Shown here one piece after another: positions 16,477-25,865 of a stretch of DNA of 64,000 nt. The notes beneath the pieces were generated by a model. It was not told the DNA's origin. It saw nothing but the letters and a program-made list of their open reading frames with translations, and made no database searches. The first letter of the stretch is position 1; every line of letters starts with the position of its first letter. The stretch spans positions 62,001 through 126,000 of the forward strand of contig CAYFIR010000005.1 in the NCBI GenBank assembly GCA_964343195.1, in the 5' to 3' direction. A program made the position numbers and the translations under genes. The DNA is from CAYVAP01 sp964343195. Its GTDB lineage: Bacteria > Bacteroidota > Bacteroidia > J057.

Positions 16477-19400
16477 TTAGAAAAATGCCCTAACCTGTAC
16501 GCGGCCTGTGTGGACAGGTGGAGTTGCTCCAGAAATTCTGCCATCATAGGTCAGGCTCAACTCGACATTTTGCAAAATTCGAAAAGTGGTCAGGACCTGG
16601 AGGATGGCATTCCCTCCTGGCTGAAGGCCCTGTCGCAACTCAAACTGAGTGGCCGAATTTGTCTCGCCCTCTTCCAGCATATACACAAGGTCCAGTCTTG
16701 CATTCAGGTTGTTGAAGTCCTTGATGTTCCAGCGACTTTGCATAATGAGCTTGTGCGCCTGGGTCAGCGCAGGATTCTGGTCGTGGATACTTTGCCGTCG
16801 GTTATACGCATAGGCTCCGCTAAGTCGTAGTTTGGCGCCCAGCTGAAGGTTGAGTTCTGGTTGAGCCTCAAGAAATGTAATCTGATAATTTCGCAGAGAT
16901 CCCTCTCCGGCGTTCTGAAAACGGCTCCCCTGGCGATAGGTCAGCTCAAGGGTCTGGCTACGCTCCAGGTCTCCCCCCAGGTTTAGACGACCGATCACAC
17001 CAGCCGATCGCTGTCCCCGTCGTTCTACCCCGGTATTGAGAAAGAGCTGGACCTGATTATCCTGGTAGGTGAGGCTTAGGCTACCGGTACGACTGCTTTG
17101 AAAGATGAAAAGGTCCTGACGGAGATTATAGGTAGCGCTCAGCAGAGATGAGTCGGCAAACGGATCCGCAACATTGATGAAATAGCTCCCGATATCCGAA
17201 TTGCGGTTTTTACTCTGGTTTATGCGAAGATTGGAAACCGACTGTATTTCCCGCAAAGCAGTGCGCCACCACTGTGCCCCTTCCTCAATTACCCCTCTAA
17301 GACTCAGGCGCAGGCTGCCGCTCAGCCCCAGGCGCGTACTGGGCACCAGGTTGCGGGTAGGCACCAGTATGCGGATATAATCCGCCACCAGGGGGTTGGT
17401 CGCCAGCTGAAATTCATCGAGATCCTGGAAGCCGTCATTGTTTCCCAGGCTATCAATCCAGATATAGGTTCCCTGGCCTGCCGGAACCTGAATATATCTC
17501 AGTTCCTGCTCTGCCAGTTGTTCAGAGCTCACCTCATAGAGCCAGTTGGTCAGGATCAGTCGATTGGGTGAGGCATAATTGGTTTGAAAGTTGGTGGTGA
17601 GTACCCGGGAATTTTCCAGCCCTCGAGCTTCAAATAGAGAGTCCTGGACATTGAGGATGCGATATGCACTGGTACTTTGTATCCGCCAGTTTTTGATGGG
17701 CTCTCCGCTTGCCTTTAGGTAAGTTGTATAAGCGATGGATTTATCACGCCAGCGATCATCCTGCCACTCACGGTCTAGGCGATAGTTGAACGATGCGTCG
17801 AGCGAAAAGCGCTTCATATTGACCGTACGGATATAGGGCTTTAAGTCAATAAACGCGAACGAGCTATCCTGAATCCGGGAATCCTGTCGCCTTTGCTGGT
17901 CTTCCGCCCAGATTTCAATACCTGGTTGCCACCCATTCAGCGGGGCAAAGACATTCCCTTCGTAGCGATTCCAGGTCCTATCCCTCTGGCTGGCAGATCG
18001 CTGATTCTGGATGCGGGTATAGGTGAGTTCCCCTTGCAGGAAGCGAGGTAGGTTGCTCCATAGTCCATACACCTGCCTTGAATCCAACTGCCCGGGACCA
18101 GTTTGCCTGATCCCTCCTTCAGCAGTAAGCTCAATTTCATGGCGCCAGTCCACAGCTACTTTCCCTTGCGATACCCATTCATCCAGTCTTTCTTCTGATG
18201 GATCAAGGTTCCAGATGCGGTTATATTCTGCCCTGTAGACCCGATCGAGGTTTTGATATCGCTGTTGGACATAACGCTGGCTGACATCGAGGCTTAGCCA
18301 TGTCGAGTCTGAAAGTTTGATTCGTTTGCCTCTGATACCCAGCATGGTAGCGAGGCCGAGATTATCTCCATCCCCCAGGGACGAAAGCCGGTTGAGGTCC
18401 TGTTGGCTGAGTGCTGTTTCATGATACAGCTCTAGCGTTTTGGTAAGTTGTAAGGTGCTCTGCAGGTTTACTACCTGCAATAGCTGAGGCAATACCCACT
18501 GCCGCACAGGAGCATAATTCCCCAGTGGGGTGCCATCAGGACCTGGAGCAACCCAACGATAGACGGTAGCATTATCACTCAAAACCCGCTCATAGTGTCC
18601 ATTTCCAGCCCCGACCTGGGAGAAGAGAATCTGATAAATAGCCCGCTCCGGGTCCGTACTTCGGACATAGTAGGTATAAGCTGTACCACTGATTACCGTA
18701 TCCCGCTGCTCATACCGGGGTTCTTCTTCTGCATATCCTACTGCAAAAACTCCCGAAGTGAGGATGGGTTGACTGGCATCTCCGAGGGTGGCCAGGGTAT
18801 CTCTCACAAGGTTATACAGCTCTGGGTCGTCAAAAGGCGCATTGGGGTTATCCGCATCGCGGGCATAGGAGAGATTGAGGTGAAGCCGATCGTTCCAGGC
18901 TTTTTGGTCCCACTCTGCAACCAGGAGGGAGCGATTGAAATTCTGGTCGGTATATTCAAAGTCCACCACGATTCGTGTGACATTGGTGATCACATGCTGG
19001 GCGGTAAAGGTGATTTCTGCTGTGTTATAGTTGATTACATAGTCATTGGCTTCCCCTCGCTGCATGACCTGGCCATTTAAATAGACCCGCTCGCTGCCAG
19101 CCAGGACAATGAAAAACTGTTCACCATTTTTCCCGCTCAGACGATAGGGGCCAGAAACTCCATCAATCCCATTGAATCGGTTGGTATGAAACCGGCCTTT
19201 GGCGACTGCTCCACTGACTTTTAGTCGGGTTTTGGCCGTTTCATAGCTGCCCTGTAGCCCCTGGACATTTCGGTAATAGTTGGCAAATCTGGACTGAGTA
19301 CGTGAGACCTCATAGTCCCCTATTGTCATGGCGTAGGGGCCTTTATTCAGGCGAATAAATACGCGGTCAAAGTCTGATAGTTGTTGGGTGGTGCCATCTG

Positions 19401-19980
19401 GCTGTACGGGGATGTTCTCGTCGGTTAGAGCTCCCTGAATTTGAAGCCCATCGCCCAGATCGCCCTGCAATTGCAGCCTTAGCCCGCTGGTGAGGGAAGC
19501 CGAACGGTTATTCCCGACATTGACTCCGGTTGATAGACTCCCTGATTTGCGGATGCCGCCTGTTTCGTCCCAGAAAATCTTTTGTTGCTGGTCTTCTGCT
19601 GAAGAGGGTACTCGGTTCACGAGAGGCTGTGCACTATCGATGGCCTGCTGGTAACTGCGAATCGCGATGGTGGAGGGCAGGCTGTCCGGAAATATCCGGT
19701 AATACAACACCACGCTGTCTCCCGGTGGAGACTCTGGAAAAAGAAGGCTGCCTCTGGAATAGTTAAGCTGGTATCGATCCCGTGAAACCAGATTTCCTCC
19801 ATCATCCAGCAAAGAATCTGAAAAAGGGACCAGGAACTGGCGTGAGAGAAAGAGGGTATCCCCCGCTTTTAAAGTGAGTCTTTCCTTATAAATCTGGGCA
19901 TTGGCCTCAAACAGCCCCGCCGCCATAAACATGATACAAGCGGTCAGTCTGAAATACCACCAATTGCCCCGTTGGGTCAT
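16477..19980 (-). CDS. Giant conserved outer-membrane protein of unknown function
   Basis: A 1167-residue protein with a signal peptide to about residue 28 (ending EANAQ). Residues about 150-340 contain segments I recall as conserved across Bacteroidota and Ignavibacteria proteins of this size: SGSLSTGVNVGNNRSASLTS, LQGDLGDGLQIQGALTDENI, VFIRLNKGPYAMTIGDYEV, then YLNGQVMQRG and YNTAEITFT. The remainder alternates polar and hydrophobic residues with many aromatic ends and finishes in Phe-Phe, as outer-membrane barrels do. Function is unknown; a distant relation to SprA-type barrels is possible. It starts 57 bp after the sensor kinase gene and is likely in one operon with it. Confidence 0.75.
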   Translation of the reverse strand: MTQRGNWWYFRLTACIMFMAAGLFEANAQIYKERLTLKAGDTLFLSRQFLVPFSDSLLDDGGNLVSRDRYQLNYSRGSLLFPESPPGDSVVLYYRIFPDSLPSTIAIRSYQQAIDSAQPLVNRVPSSAEDQQQKIFWDETGGIRKSGSLSTGVNVGNNRSASLTSGLRLQLQGDLGDGLQIQGALTDENIPVQPDGTTQQLSDFDRVFIRLNKGPYAMTIGDYEVSRTQSRFANYYRNVQGLQGSYETAKTRLKVSGAVAKGRFHTNRFNGIDGVSGPYRLSGKNGEQFFIVLAGSERVYLNGQVMQRGEANDYVINYNTAEITFTAQHVITNVTRIVVDFEYTDQNFNRSLLVAEWDQKAWNDRLHLNLSYARDADNPNAPFDDPELYNLVRDTLATLGDASQPILTSGVFAVGYAEEEPRYEQRDTVISGTAYTYYVRSTDPERAIYQILFSQVGAGNGHYERVLSDNATVYRWVAPGPDGTPLGNYAPVRQWVLPQLLQVVNLQSTLQLTKTLELYHETALSQQDLNRLSSLGDGDNLGLATMLGIRGKRIKLSDSTWLSLDVSQRYVQQRYQNLDRVYRAEYNRIWNLDPSEERLDEWVSQGKVAVDWRHEIELTAEGGIRQTGPGQLDSRQVYGLWSNLPRFLQGELTYTRIQNQRSASQRDRTWNRYEGNVFAPLNGWQPGIEIWAEDQQRRQDSRIQDSSFAFIDLKPYIRTVNMKRFSLDASFNYRLDREWQDDRWRDKSIAYTTYLKASGEPIKNWRIQSTSAYRILNVQDSLFEARGLENSRVLTTNFQTNYASPNRLILTNWLYEVSSEQLAEQELRYIQVPAGQGTYIWIDSLGNNDGFQDLDEFQLATNPLVADYIRILVPTRNLVPSTRLGLSGSLRLSLRGVIEEGAQWWRTALREIQSVSNLRINQSKNRNSDIGSYFINVADPFADSSLLSATYNLRQDLFIFQSSRTGSLSLTYQDNQVQLFLNTGVERRGQRSAGVIGRLNLGGDLERSQTLELTYRQGSRFQNAGEGSLRNYQITFLEAQPELNLQLGAKLRLSGAYAYNRRQSIHDQNPALTQAHKLIMQSRWNIKDFNNLNARLDLVYMLEEGETNSATQFELRQGLQPGGNAILQVLTTFRILQNVELSLTYDGRISGATPPVHTGRVQVRAFF

Positions 19981-20037
19981 AAGAATATTTGGTCTCTCAG
20001 GTGATAACGGCCCTGTAAAAAGATATGTGGCCTGGGA

Positions 20038-23000
20038 TCATTCCCCTAATTCCCCAGATACATCCCGGGTATGTGGATGGGCTGGAGCTTCAACACGGCG
20101 CAGATCAATAAAGAATGTGGTGCCTACTCCTTCCTGACTACGGAAAGAGATGTCTCCACCTGCATTTTCCAGCACTCGCTTGACGATGGCGAGACCCAGC
20201 CCCATACCGGAGTTCTTGGTAGAAAAACTTGGTTCAAAAATTCGTTTTTGGACCTCGGGGGAGATTCCTGCCCCATTATCCTTGATCTCAACCCTGGCTC
20301 TTTCCTCAAATATCCGCATGGAAATCTGAATGATGCCATTTTCCTCTATGGCCTGGAGAGCGTTCTTGATGATGTTATTGAAGCAGCGAGAAAGCTGATC
20401 ACGGTCAGCCTGGGTCCAAAAAGCTTCTTCTGGAATATCTACCAGCCATATGGCTTTTTCAGACTGGGTGTACAGGTCCACCACTTCCAGCAGGACGTCA
20501 TTAACCCGGAGGGTGGTTTTGACTGGCTCTGGCATTTTGGCAAACTCATGGAATGAGTTGGCTATGCGTACGAGTGAGTCGATCTGGACCATGAGCGAGT
20601 TCATGATCTTGGGAAACATTTTCTCAAACTTGGCCGGATTTTCCTTTTGGGCCTTGAGTATATGCTGGATGTTGAGGCGCATGGGAGTCAGAGGATTCTT
20701 AATCTCATGTGCTACCTGGCGGGCCATGGATCGCCAGGCGGCCTCACGCTGGGTCGTAGCCAGTTTTTCCTCACTTTGCTCCAATTGTTCCAGCATTTTG
20801 TTATAGGCATCTACGATTTCGCCTATTTCATCCTTGGAGCGATACTGTATTCGCTCATTGGTGTCTCCCAGGATGGTTGCTGAGAGGCGCTGCTGAATGA
20901 GGGTAAGTGGCTGGGTAATGGTGCTGGAGATAAATACCGCCAGGACGTTGATCAACAGGAACACCAGCAGGTAGATATTGGCCAGGTAAGCCAGGAAGTC
21001 AATCACCTGATTCTCAAGGCGGTCCTGTTGAGTCAGATAGGGAATATTGACAAAGCCAACCGGCTCACCATTGGCATCCAACAGTGGACGGTATGCAGAT
21101 AGGTATTCCAGACTTCCAATTCTTTCACGTATGACAAGCTCTGATAACTTCCCATTGATCAGGCTATCCAAAGCAACCTCATTCATCAGGTCTGAGCTGA
21201 TGCCTGCCTCGGCAATAAATGGCTGGGTGGAGGTGATCCGCAGCCCCCGGCGATCGTAGATGTTGATGTCATCACTGACATAACTTGCAAGCTCTCCGAC
21301 TCGATTTTCAAAGGCTCTAACTGCCGTAATTCGACCGAAGCGGTCTTTTGTCATCAGGGTGTAGGCCGGCTCTATAAGGCTCGTAATTCGTCTGGTCTCT
21401 ATTCCCAGTTCTTTTTTGGCATCCTCATAATACCGCTGCGACACAAAGGGGTAGAGCAGAACGATGATCACCAGCATGGGAAGGACACTAATGGTGATGA
21501 GGCCAAACCGGATTTTGGTCCTTAGTGGTAGGGATGTGGTGATTCTACGCCTCCGCATCCACCGCAAAATGAGGATGGGAATGGTGATGAAGATCAGGGA
21601 GGCGAGGTTGAAGAAGTAGAAGATGATGGAAAAAGTGGTGATCACTTCTACGAAAGACTGTCTGGGATACCGGACGACCACAATCCTGCCCCCTTCAAAT
21701 GGTTCCAGATACTCGGAGTACTTGCCACGGATGCGATTCGTTTTTCCCTGTATCTGCTCAAAGTTGTCCATGTTAATGGGAAATACGCCATCTCCGCGCC
21801 GGGTGTACAGGATACCATCTCTGTACACGGCATGGTTCATCGAACTGATGAGCTGGAGGTCGTCAAACATCGACTGCTCCATGGAGAGCGAAGGATAGAG
21901 GCCGTCTACTTCCCTGTTGATCGGGCGTAGCTCAACCAGAACTTCTACTGTTTGGGAAGAGTCCTGCCCTAGCTCGATAAAAAATGACCCTACGAAAAAG
22001 TCTGAATAGATACCCCTGGGGTGTGGCAACTGGTAGAGGGGATGCTGCATCGTCAATTTGATGCTGCCCTCCCTGTTCTGGAGTGGGAAGGGGTTATTGG
22101 GATCTGGCCCAAACTCTGAACCCGGCAGGTCTGGATAAAAGGGACTGCCAGTCGAGTCGTACAGGAAGGTTTCGACGTTAAATCCCTTGAAGTAGGGCTC
22201 TATATACTCACTGGACAGGCCTTCCAGAAAATCTCGTGGGTTACTTGCAAAGTGGTGCTTGGCCTGAATCTCGCTCAGGTCACGCTGAATCCTTCGCTGA
22301 GCTTTCGCAAAATTAAGCACAGTTGTGGTTGACTGACTTTTCTTTACTCGCTCTGCTATCTGGACGGCTTTGTACTGGAGGTTAATGTGCACCCCCACAA
22401 CTACATTATAAGTCACTACCAGGGAGATAACCGTAGTCAGTAGGAGGTAGTTTACCAGATTTTGTTTAAGGATATGTTTGAGGGGATCACGGTAAATGAT
22501 CACCATGTATATGGCGATAGAAAAGGTAACTACAAGCGACGCGACCCAGGAACTGGGATGTAGAAGCTGGTTTACCAGCCCTGTAAATGCCAGTTGAATT
22601 ACGAAATACAGAATTCTTTTTGGGTGGTTGTGGCAGTACAGGATATTTACCCTTAGCATGATGATCGCCAGCAGGGTAATACTGAATAACAGGGTGCCTA
22701 CATCCAGCAGAATCAGATAGGAGAAGATATTGGTCTTGAAGATGTTCGAAAACTCAATATCTACTTTGGAGTTGAGGGTAATAGCCTCAAAAACATCAAT
22801 GTAGAGCTTGAACAGAAGTGACACAAGGGCCACATTTCCTAGTAGGACTGGCCACACCAGGTGGGGACTTCTGGAAAGTTTTCGTCCCCATAATACGCCG
22901 ATCCGCAACAGGTGGGTGTAGGCAATATAAATGAGGACTGAGAATGTCAGAATGTTGATAGTCAGCTCCCCCAGAGATGGAGCGAGGAAGTGAAATGCCA

Positions 23001-23817
23001 GAATACTCGGAGAAAAAAGCTGAATATCCAGGTAATCCCCAGGAAAATCTATGGCATAGAGCAGAACTCTAATCGCAACAGTCACTCCAATGAGTATCCA
23101 GTTAACTGTAAACTTTCGGGTGCTATGGCTAATGACATACCACCTGAGTCCGAATAGAAAAACAAACAGGGCCAGGATGAAGGTCACAATCGCGCCGTAT
23201 CTGACCGGTAGTCTGAAGGGTAGGGTAGGGAGGTTCCCCAAATACAGGATAGGCCTGGCTGAGTTATCAAAAATCTGAATGCCAGATTCAGGGTCACCCA
23301 GGGTACCCACCTCGACGTCAATGTTCCTAAGATACCTCTGATTGGGGTCGCTCAGGCGTGAGAGCCACTCTCCAAGGAAAATGAATGGAGAGAGAAATTC
23401 ATTATCGACCTCATAAGTGATGTAAAGAGGAATAAGGGTGATTCGCGTAATTCCTTTTTCCCGGTTTCTGATCTGGTAGTAAGTCCTGTTTTTGAGAGAG
23501 ATGATGCGATCAGAACCGATGTTCTCAATGCGCTCGATCTTGTCTTGGGTAGGGAGGTAGGAAGTATTGGTCCAATCAGCCAGGCGACCATTGGGGCCAT
23601 ACTCAAGGGTACAGAGGTAGCACCCTTCAGGAGCGCTCAGTTCCGGATTTTCTGCAGCTTTGAGGCAGTCCTCAAAATCAGACTGTATGTCTTTTTGGAC
23701 AGAATTGAGCAGGCGTTCTTCGCCTATGGCTTGATCATAGACGTAAAGTACAATACTGCTGAATAACAGTATCCCGGCGATAATAAACCACGGGGTACCC
23801 TGGCGTAAATTTAGCAT
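20038..23817 (-). CDS. Giant membrane sensor histidine kinase (NtrY-like)
   Basis: A 1259-residue kinase. There is one helix at 11-27, a periplasmic part to about 205, a block of about eight helices between about 210 and 470, a second long extracytoplasmic sensor part to about 700, two more helices, a Cache-like sensor (about 800-940), another helix, then HAMP. The HisKA box contains ARQVAHEIKNPLTPMRL with phospho-acceptor His1037. The ATPase domain shows NNIIKNALQAI, DNGAGI, and GMGLGLAIVKRV. ‘HEIKNPLTPMRL’ is typical of NtrY. No response regulator is adjacent. It lies between a small membrane protein gene (36 bp) and the giant outer-membrane protein gene (57 bp). Confidence 0.9.
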   Translation of the reverse strand: MLNLRQGTPWFIIAGILLFSSIVLYVYDQAIGEERLLNSVQKDIQSDFEDCLKAAENPELSAPEGCYLCTLEYGPNGRLADWTNTSYLPTQDKIERIENIGSDRIISLKNRTYYQIRNREKGITRITLIPLYITYEVDNEFLSPFIFLGEWLSRLSDPNQRYLRNIDVEVGTLGDPESGIQIFDNSARPILYLGNLPTLPFRLPVRYGAIVTFILALFVFLFGLRWYVISHSTRKFTVNWILIGVTVAIRVLLYAIDFPGDYLDIQLFSPSILAFHFLAPSLGELTINILTFSVLIYIAYTHLLRIGVLWGRKLSRSPHLVWPVLLGNVALVSLLFKLYIDVFEAITLNSKVDIEFSNIFKTNIFSYLILLDVGTLLFSITLLAIIMLRVNILYCHNHPKRILYFVIQLAFTGLVNQLLHPSSWVASLVVTFSIAIYMVIIYRDPLKHILKQNLVNYLLLTTVISLVVTYNVVVGVHINLQYKAVQIAERVKKSQSTTTVLNFAKAQRRIQRDLSEIQAKHHFASNPRDFLEGLSSEYIEPYFKGFNVETFLYDSTGSPFYPDLPGSEFGPDPNNPFPLQNREGSIKLTMQHPLYQLPHPRGIYSDFFVGSFFIELGQDSSQTVEVLVELRPINREVDGLYPSLSMEQSMFDDLQLISSMNHAVYRDGILYTRRGDGVFPINMDNFEQIQGKTNRIRGKYSEYLEPFEGGRIVVVRYPRQSFVEVITTFSIIFYFFNLASLIFITIPILILRWMRRRRITTSLPLRTKIRFGLITISVLPMLVIIVLLYPFVSQRYYEDAKKELGIETRRITSLIEPAYTLMTKDRFGRITAVRAFENRVGELASYVSDDINIYDRRGLRITSTQPFIAEAGISSDLMNEVALDSLINGKLSELVIRERIGSLEYLSAYRPLLDANGEPVGFVNIPYLTQQDRLENQVIDFLAYLANIYLLVFLLINVLAVFISSTITQPLTLIQQRLSATILGDTNERIQYRSKDEIGEIVDAYNKMLEQLEQSEEKLATTQREAAWRSMARQVAHEIKNPLTPMRLNIQHILKAQKENPAKFEKMFPKIMNSLMVQIDSLVRIANSFHEFAKMPEPVKTTLRVNDVLLEVVDLYTQSEKAIWLVDIPEEAFWTQADRDQLSRCFNNIIKNALQAIEENGIIQISMRIFEERARVEIKDNGAGISPEVQKRIFEPSFSTKNSGMGLGLAIVKRVLENAGGDISFRSQEGVGTTFFIDLRRVEAPAHPHTRDVSGELGE

Positions 23818-23853
23818 AAGTATCTACCTCATCCATAGATGGCTTCCGGACAA

Positions 23854-24486
23854 TCAGTTTCCGGAAAACCGGTGGCTGCTAATATCAGCTCTAGCCCGCA
23901 TCGCGCTGGCACTGTACATCTTGTTTTCCACCAGCTCTTCAAAATCTTCGCGGATGTAAACAGGTACTCGTACGGACGCACGCTCAAACTGCAGGGCCTG
24001 CCTTTGGATGATCAGGGTGAAGATGACGTTGGGATAGTCAGAAATCAGAAAGTAGTCCGAAATCTCATGCCATAGAATGACATGCCTGAAATCCGGAATT
24101 CTAAAAATCCGGTCATTCATGACGATCCCTTTGTCTGTGATCACCCGAACCAGCAACATGCGCAAAGCGACATAGGTCAAAGCCAGTCCCAATAATGATA
24201 CAGCACAAATCACGCCAATGGACAAAAACTTTCCTTTATCCAGACTAGGTAAACGCGTAGAATCCAGAATATCGTAGTAGGTAAACAGACTTGAAGCTCC
24301 CACAATGAAGAAGATCAGGGCAATCACCGAAAAGGTAATCGTTACGATTACCAACTCTGGTGTCTTCCAGATCATCAGGGTATTAGCCATTTGACGACGA
24401 TACCAATAGGCCATCAATACAAGACATGGCGCTATCAATAGCGAAAACAATAGGCTAAAGTTTAATACGAGCTTTATGAATGTCAT
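23854..24486 (-). CDS. Membrane protein of unknown function, first gene of the kinase operon
   Basis: A 210-residue protein with three to four hydrophobic helices (about 7-27, 45-66, 87-112) and a soluble C-terminal half that includes ILWHEISDYFLI and a Val/Ile-rich beta pattern resembling a PH-like membrane-associated domain. I do not recognise a family. It is 36 bp upstream of the sensor kinase and behind a good promoter, so it is probably co-expressed with the kinase and the outer-membrane protein and may act with them. Confidence 0.7.
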   Translation of the reverse strand: MTFIKLVLNFSLLFSLLIAPCLVLMAYWYRRQMANTLMIWKTPELVIVTITFSVIALIFFIVGASSLFTYYDILDSTRLPSLDKGKFLSIGVICAVSLLGLALTYVALRMLLVRVITDKGIVMNDRIFRIPDFRHVILWHEISDYFLISDYPNVIFTLIIQRQALQFERASVRVPVYIREDFEELVENKMYSASAMRARADISSHRFSGN

Positions 24487-24509
24487 TTTTGAACCTGGAT
24501 CTACCTGCT

Positions 24510-24540
24510 TAAAACTACCTAAAACAACGAGAGATTCAAA
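24510..24540 (-). promoter_or_regulatory. Promoter of the membrane protein/kinase/OMP operon
   Basis: On the minus strand TTTG (24540-24537), a 19-nt spacer, then TAGTTTTA (24517-24510). One mismatch (last base A for G) to TTTG-N19-TAnnTTTG. The ATG is 23 bp downstream, at 24486. Confidence 0.6.
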
Positions 24541-24617
24541 GCAAAAGTTTGGTCATCGGCTTAGCTTTTAACGCTTTAAATCGTCAGATAGTAAAAGACT
24601 TTCAACAAAGTTCGAAA

Positions 24618-25799
24618 TTATTCTTCCCTGTTAGCAATCAAACTGGTTTCAAGCCCCAAAGCCTGAACGTAAATAGCCAGTAATGACTGTTTTTCAGCCT
24701 CCCAGTTAAGCAACTCTGCCGCTTTATGGCAGGCGTTCTTTCGATGTTCATATTCAGACTGTTTTTGTTCTGAAAATATCGATCTGATCCTGTAGGCCAA
24801 TCTCTCCGGGGTGCGCTCTTTTTCTTCCAGCACCCAACCCACCTCGTAGGTTTCTACCGTATGCCTCATTTCGGGTAAATCTGAAACCAGCACGGGGATG
24901 TGTGCCTGAATATAATCGTAGACTTTGTTGGGGCTGGCGTAGTGGTAATTACCTCCCAGATCTTCCTCTATGCTCAACCCCAGGTGTGCCTGTGGGGTGA
25001 CCTTTGCCAGTTCCTGTGGCTTCATAAAGCCCCACATTTTGATCCGACTTGCAGCCGAGCTTTTCGAAATCTGCGTTCTAAGGGTCGCTTCCACATCACC
25101 TCTCCCGATTATCCACAGGGAACAATGCTCGGGAAGGTAGGACATGGCGTCCACCATGAGTTCTAGCCCCCGACCTATATTTAGGGCTCCCTGGTAAATG
25201 AGGATTTTCTCCTCTGATGGAGAGGGCGAGGGAGGCAATGGTTTGGGAATGGGAACATTGCGGATCACCTGCATGGGTATCCCATACAGGGTTCGGTAGA
25301 TACGAGCCAGGGATTCATTGACGGTATAGCAGTATTTAATCCGGGGAAGAATCCAACGCTCAATTCGGAGCCAAACTGCCCGTACCCTGGGTCGATGGAT
25401 AAGTTCCGGGACCTCGGTGAAATATTCATGGCTATCGTAGACCAGCACCCTTTGACGGAGCTTACTCCCCAGGAAGCATCCCAGGAGCGTATCAAGGTCA
25501 TTTGAAACAATCAGATCCGGTCGACGCTTCAGCAACCAGCCTATCAGCGCAAGGTTGTAAACCAGGTAAAACCACATTCCCCTGTTAACCGGTAAGTGAA
25601 AGCGGTGAGTGTGGTAGGGACGCTGCTCCAGTTCTGGAGAATGGGGTAAAGATCGCCCTATAAGGTGGACTTCGTATCCAGCTTCATGTAGCGTCAGGCA
25701 AATCCTGTGCATGCGCTGGTCGCCACTCAGATCATTGGTGACGAACAGATGGATAGATTTTTTCCTTGTTGAATCCTTGCTGTGGGAACCTTTTGCCAT
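24618..25799 (-). CDS. Glycosyltransferase family 4 protein
   Basis: A 393-residue GT-B fold enzyme that moves a sugar from a nucleotide donor to an acceptor. The N-terminal half has FVTNDLSGDQRMHRI and LHEAGYEVHLIGR (acceptor domain); the C-terminal half has IYQGALNIGRGLELMVDAM, WIIGRGDVEATL, SPNKVYDYIQAHIPVLVSDL (donor-binding region) and an E-rich helix. There is no signal peptide or membrane helix. It follows the TPR gene by 66 bp and precedes the kinase operon by 131 bp. Acceptor and linkage cannot be told; surface glycan synthesis is likely given neighbouring genes. Confidence 0.87.
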   Translation of the reverse strand: MAKGSHSKDSTRKKSIHLFVTNDLSGDQRMHRICLTLHEAGYEVHLIGRSLPHSPELEQRPYHTHRFHLPVNRGMWFYLVYNLALIGWLLKRRPDLIVSNDLDTLLGCFLGSKLRQRVLVYDSHEYFTEVPELIHRPRVRAVWLRIERWILPRIKYCYTVNESLARIYRTLYGIPMQVIRNVPIPKPLPPSPSPSEEKILIYQGALNIGRGLELMVDAMSYLPEHCSLWIIGRGDVEATLRTQISKSSAASRIKMWGFMKPQELAKVTPQAHLGLSIEEDLGGNYHYASPNKVYDYIQAHIPVLVSDLPEMRHTVETYEVGWVLEEKERTPERLAYRIRSIFSEQKQSEYEHRKNACHKAAELLNWEAEKQSLLAIYVQALGLETSLIANREE

Positions 25800-25835
25800 G
25801 GCTTATTTCTGGTTCAATCCCAGGTAAGCAGGGGG

Positions 25836-25843
25836 CAAAGCTA
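25836..25843 (-). promoter_or_regulatory. Candidate -7 box for the GT4 gene
   Basis: On the minus strand TAGCTTTG fits TAnnTTTG and is 36 bp upstream of ATG 25799. The nearest TTTG is 16 nt further up, shorter than the usual spacing. Confidence 0.4.
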
Positions 25844-25865
25844 ATGATTTTATCTGGTGCAAAGC

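Noticed and set aside
16369..16830. 153-codon plus-strand frame near the end of the giant outer-membrane protein
   Set aside because: It overlaps the barrel's conserved end and shows no family pattern.
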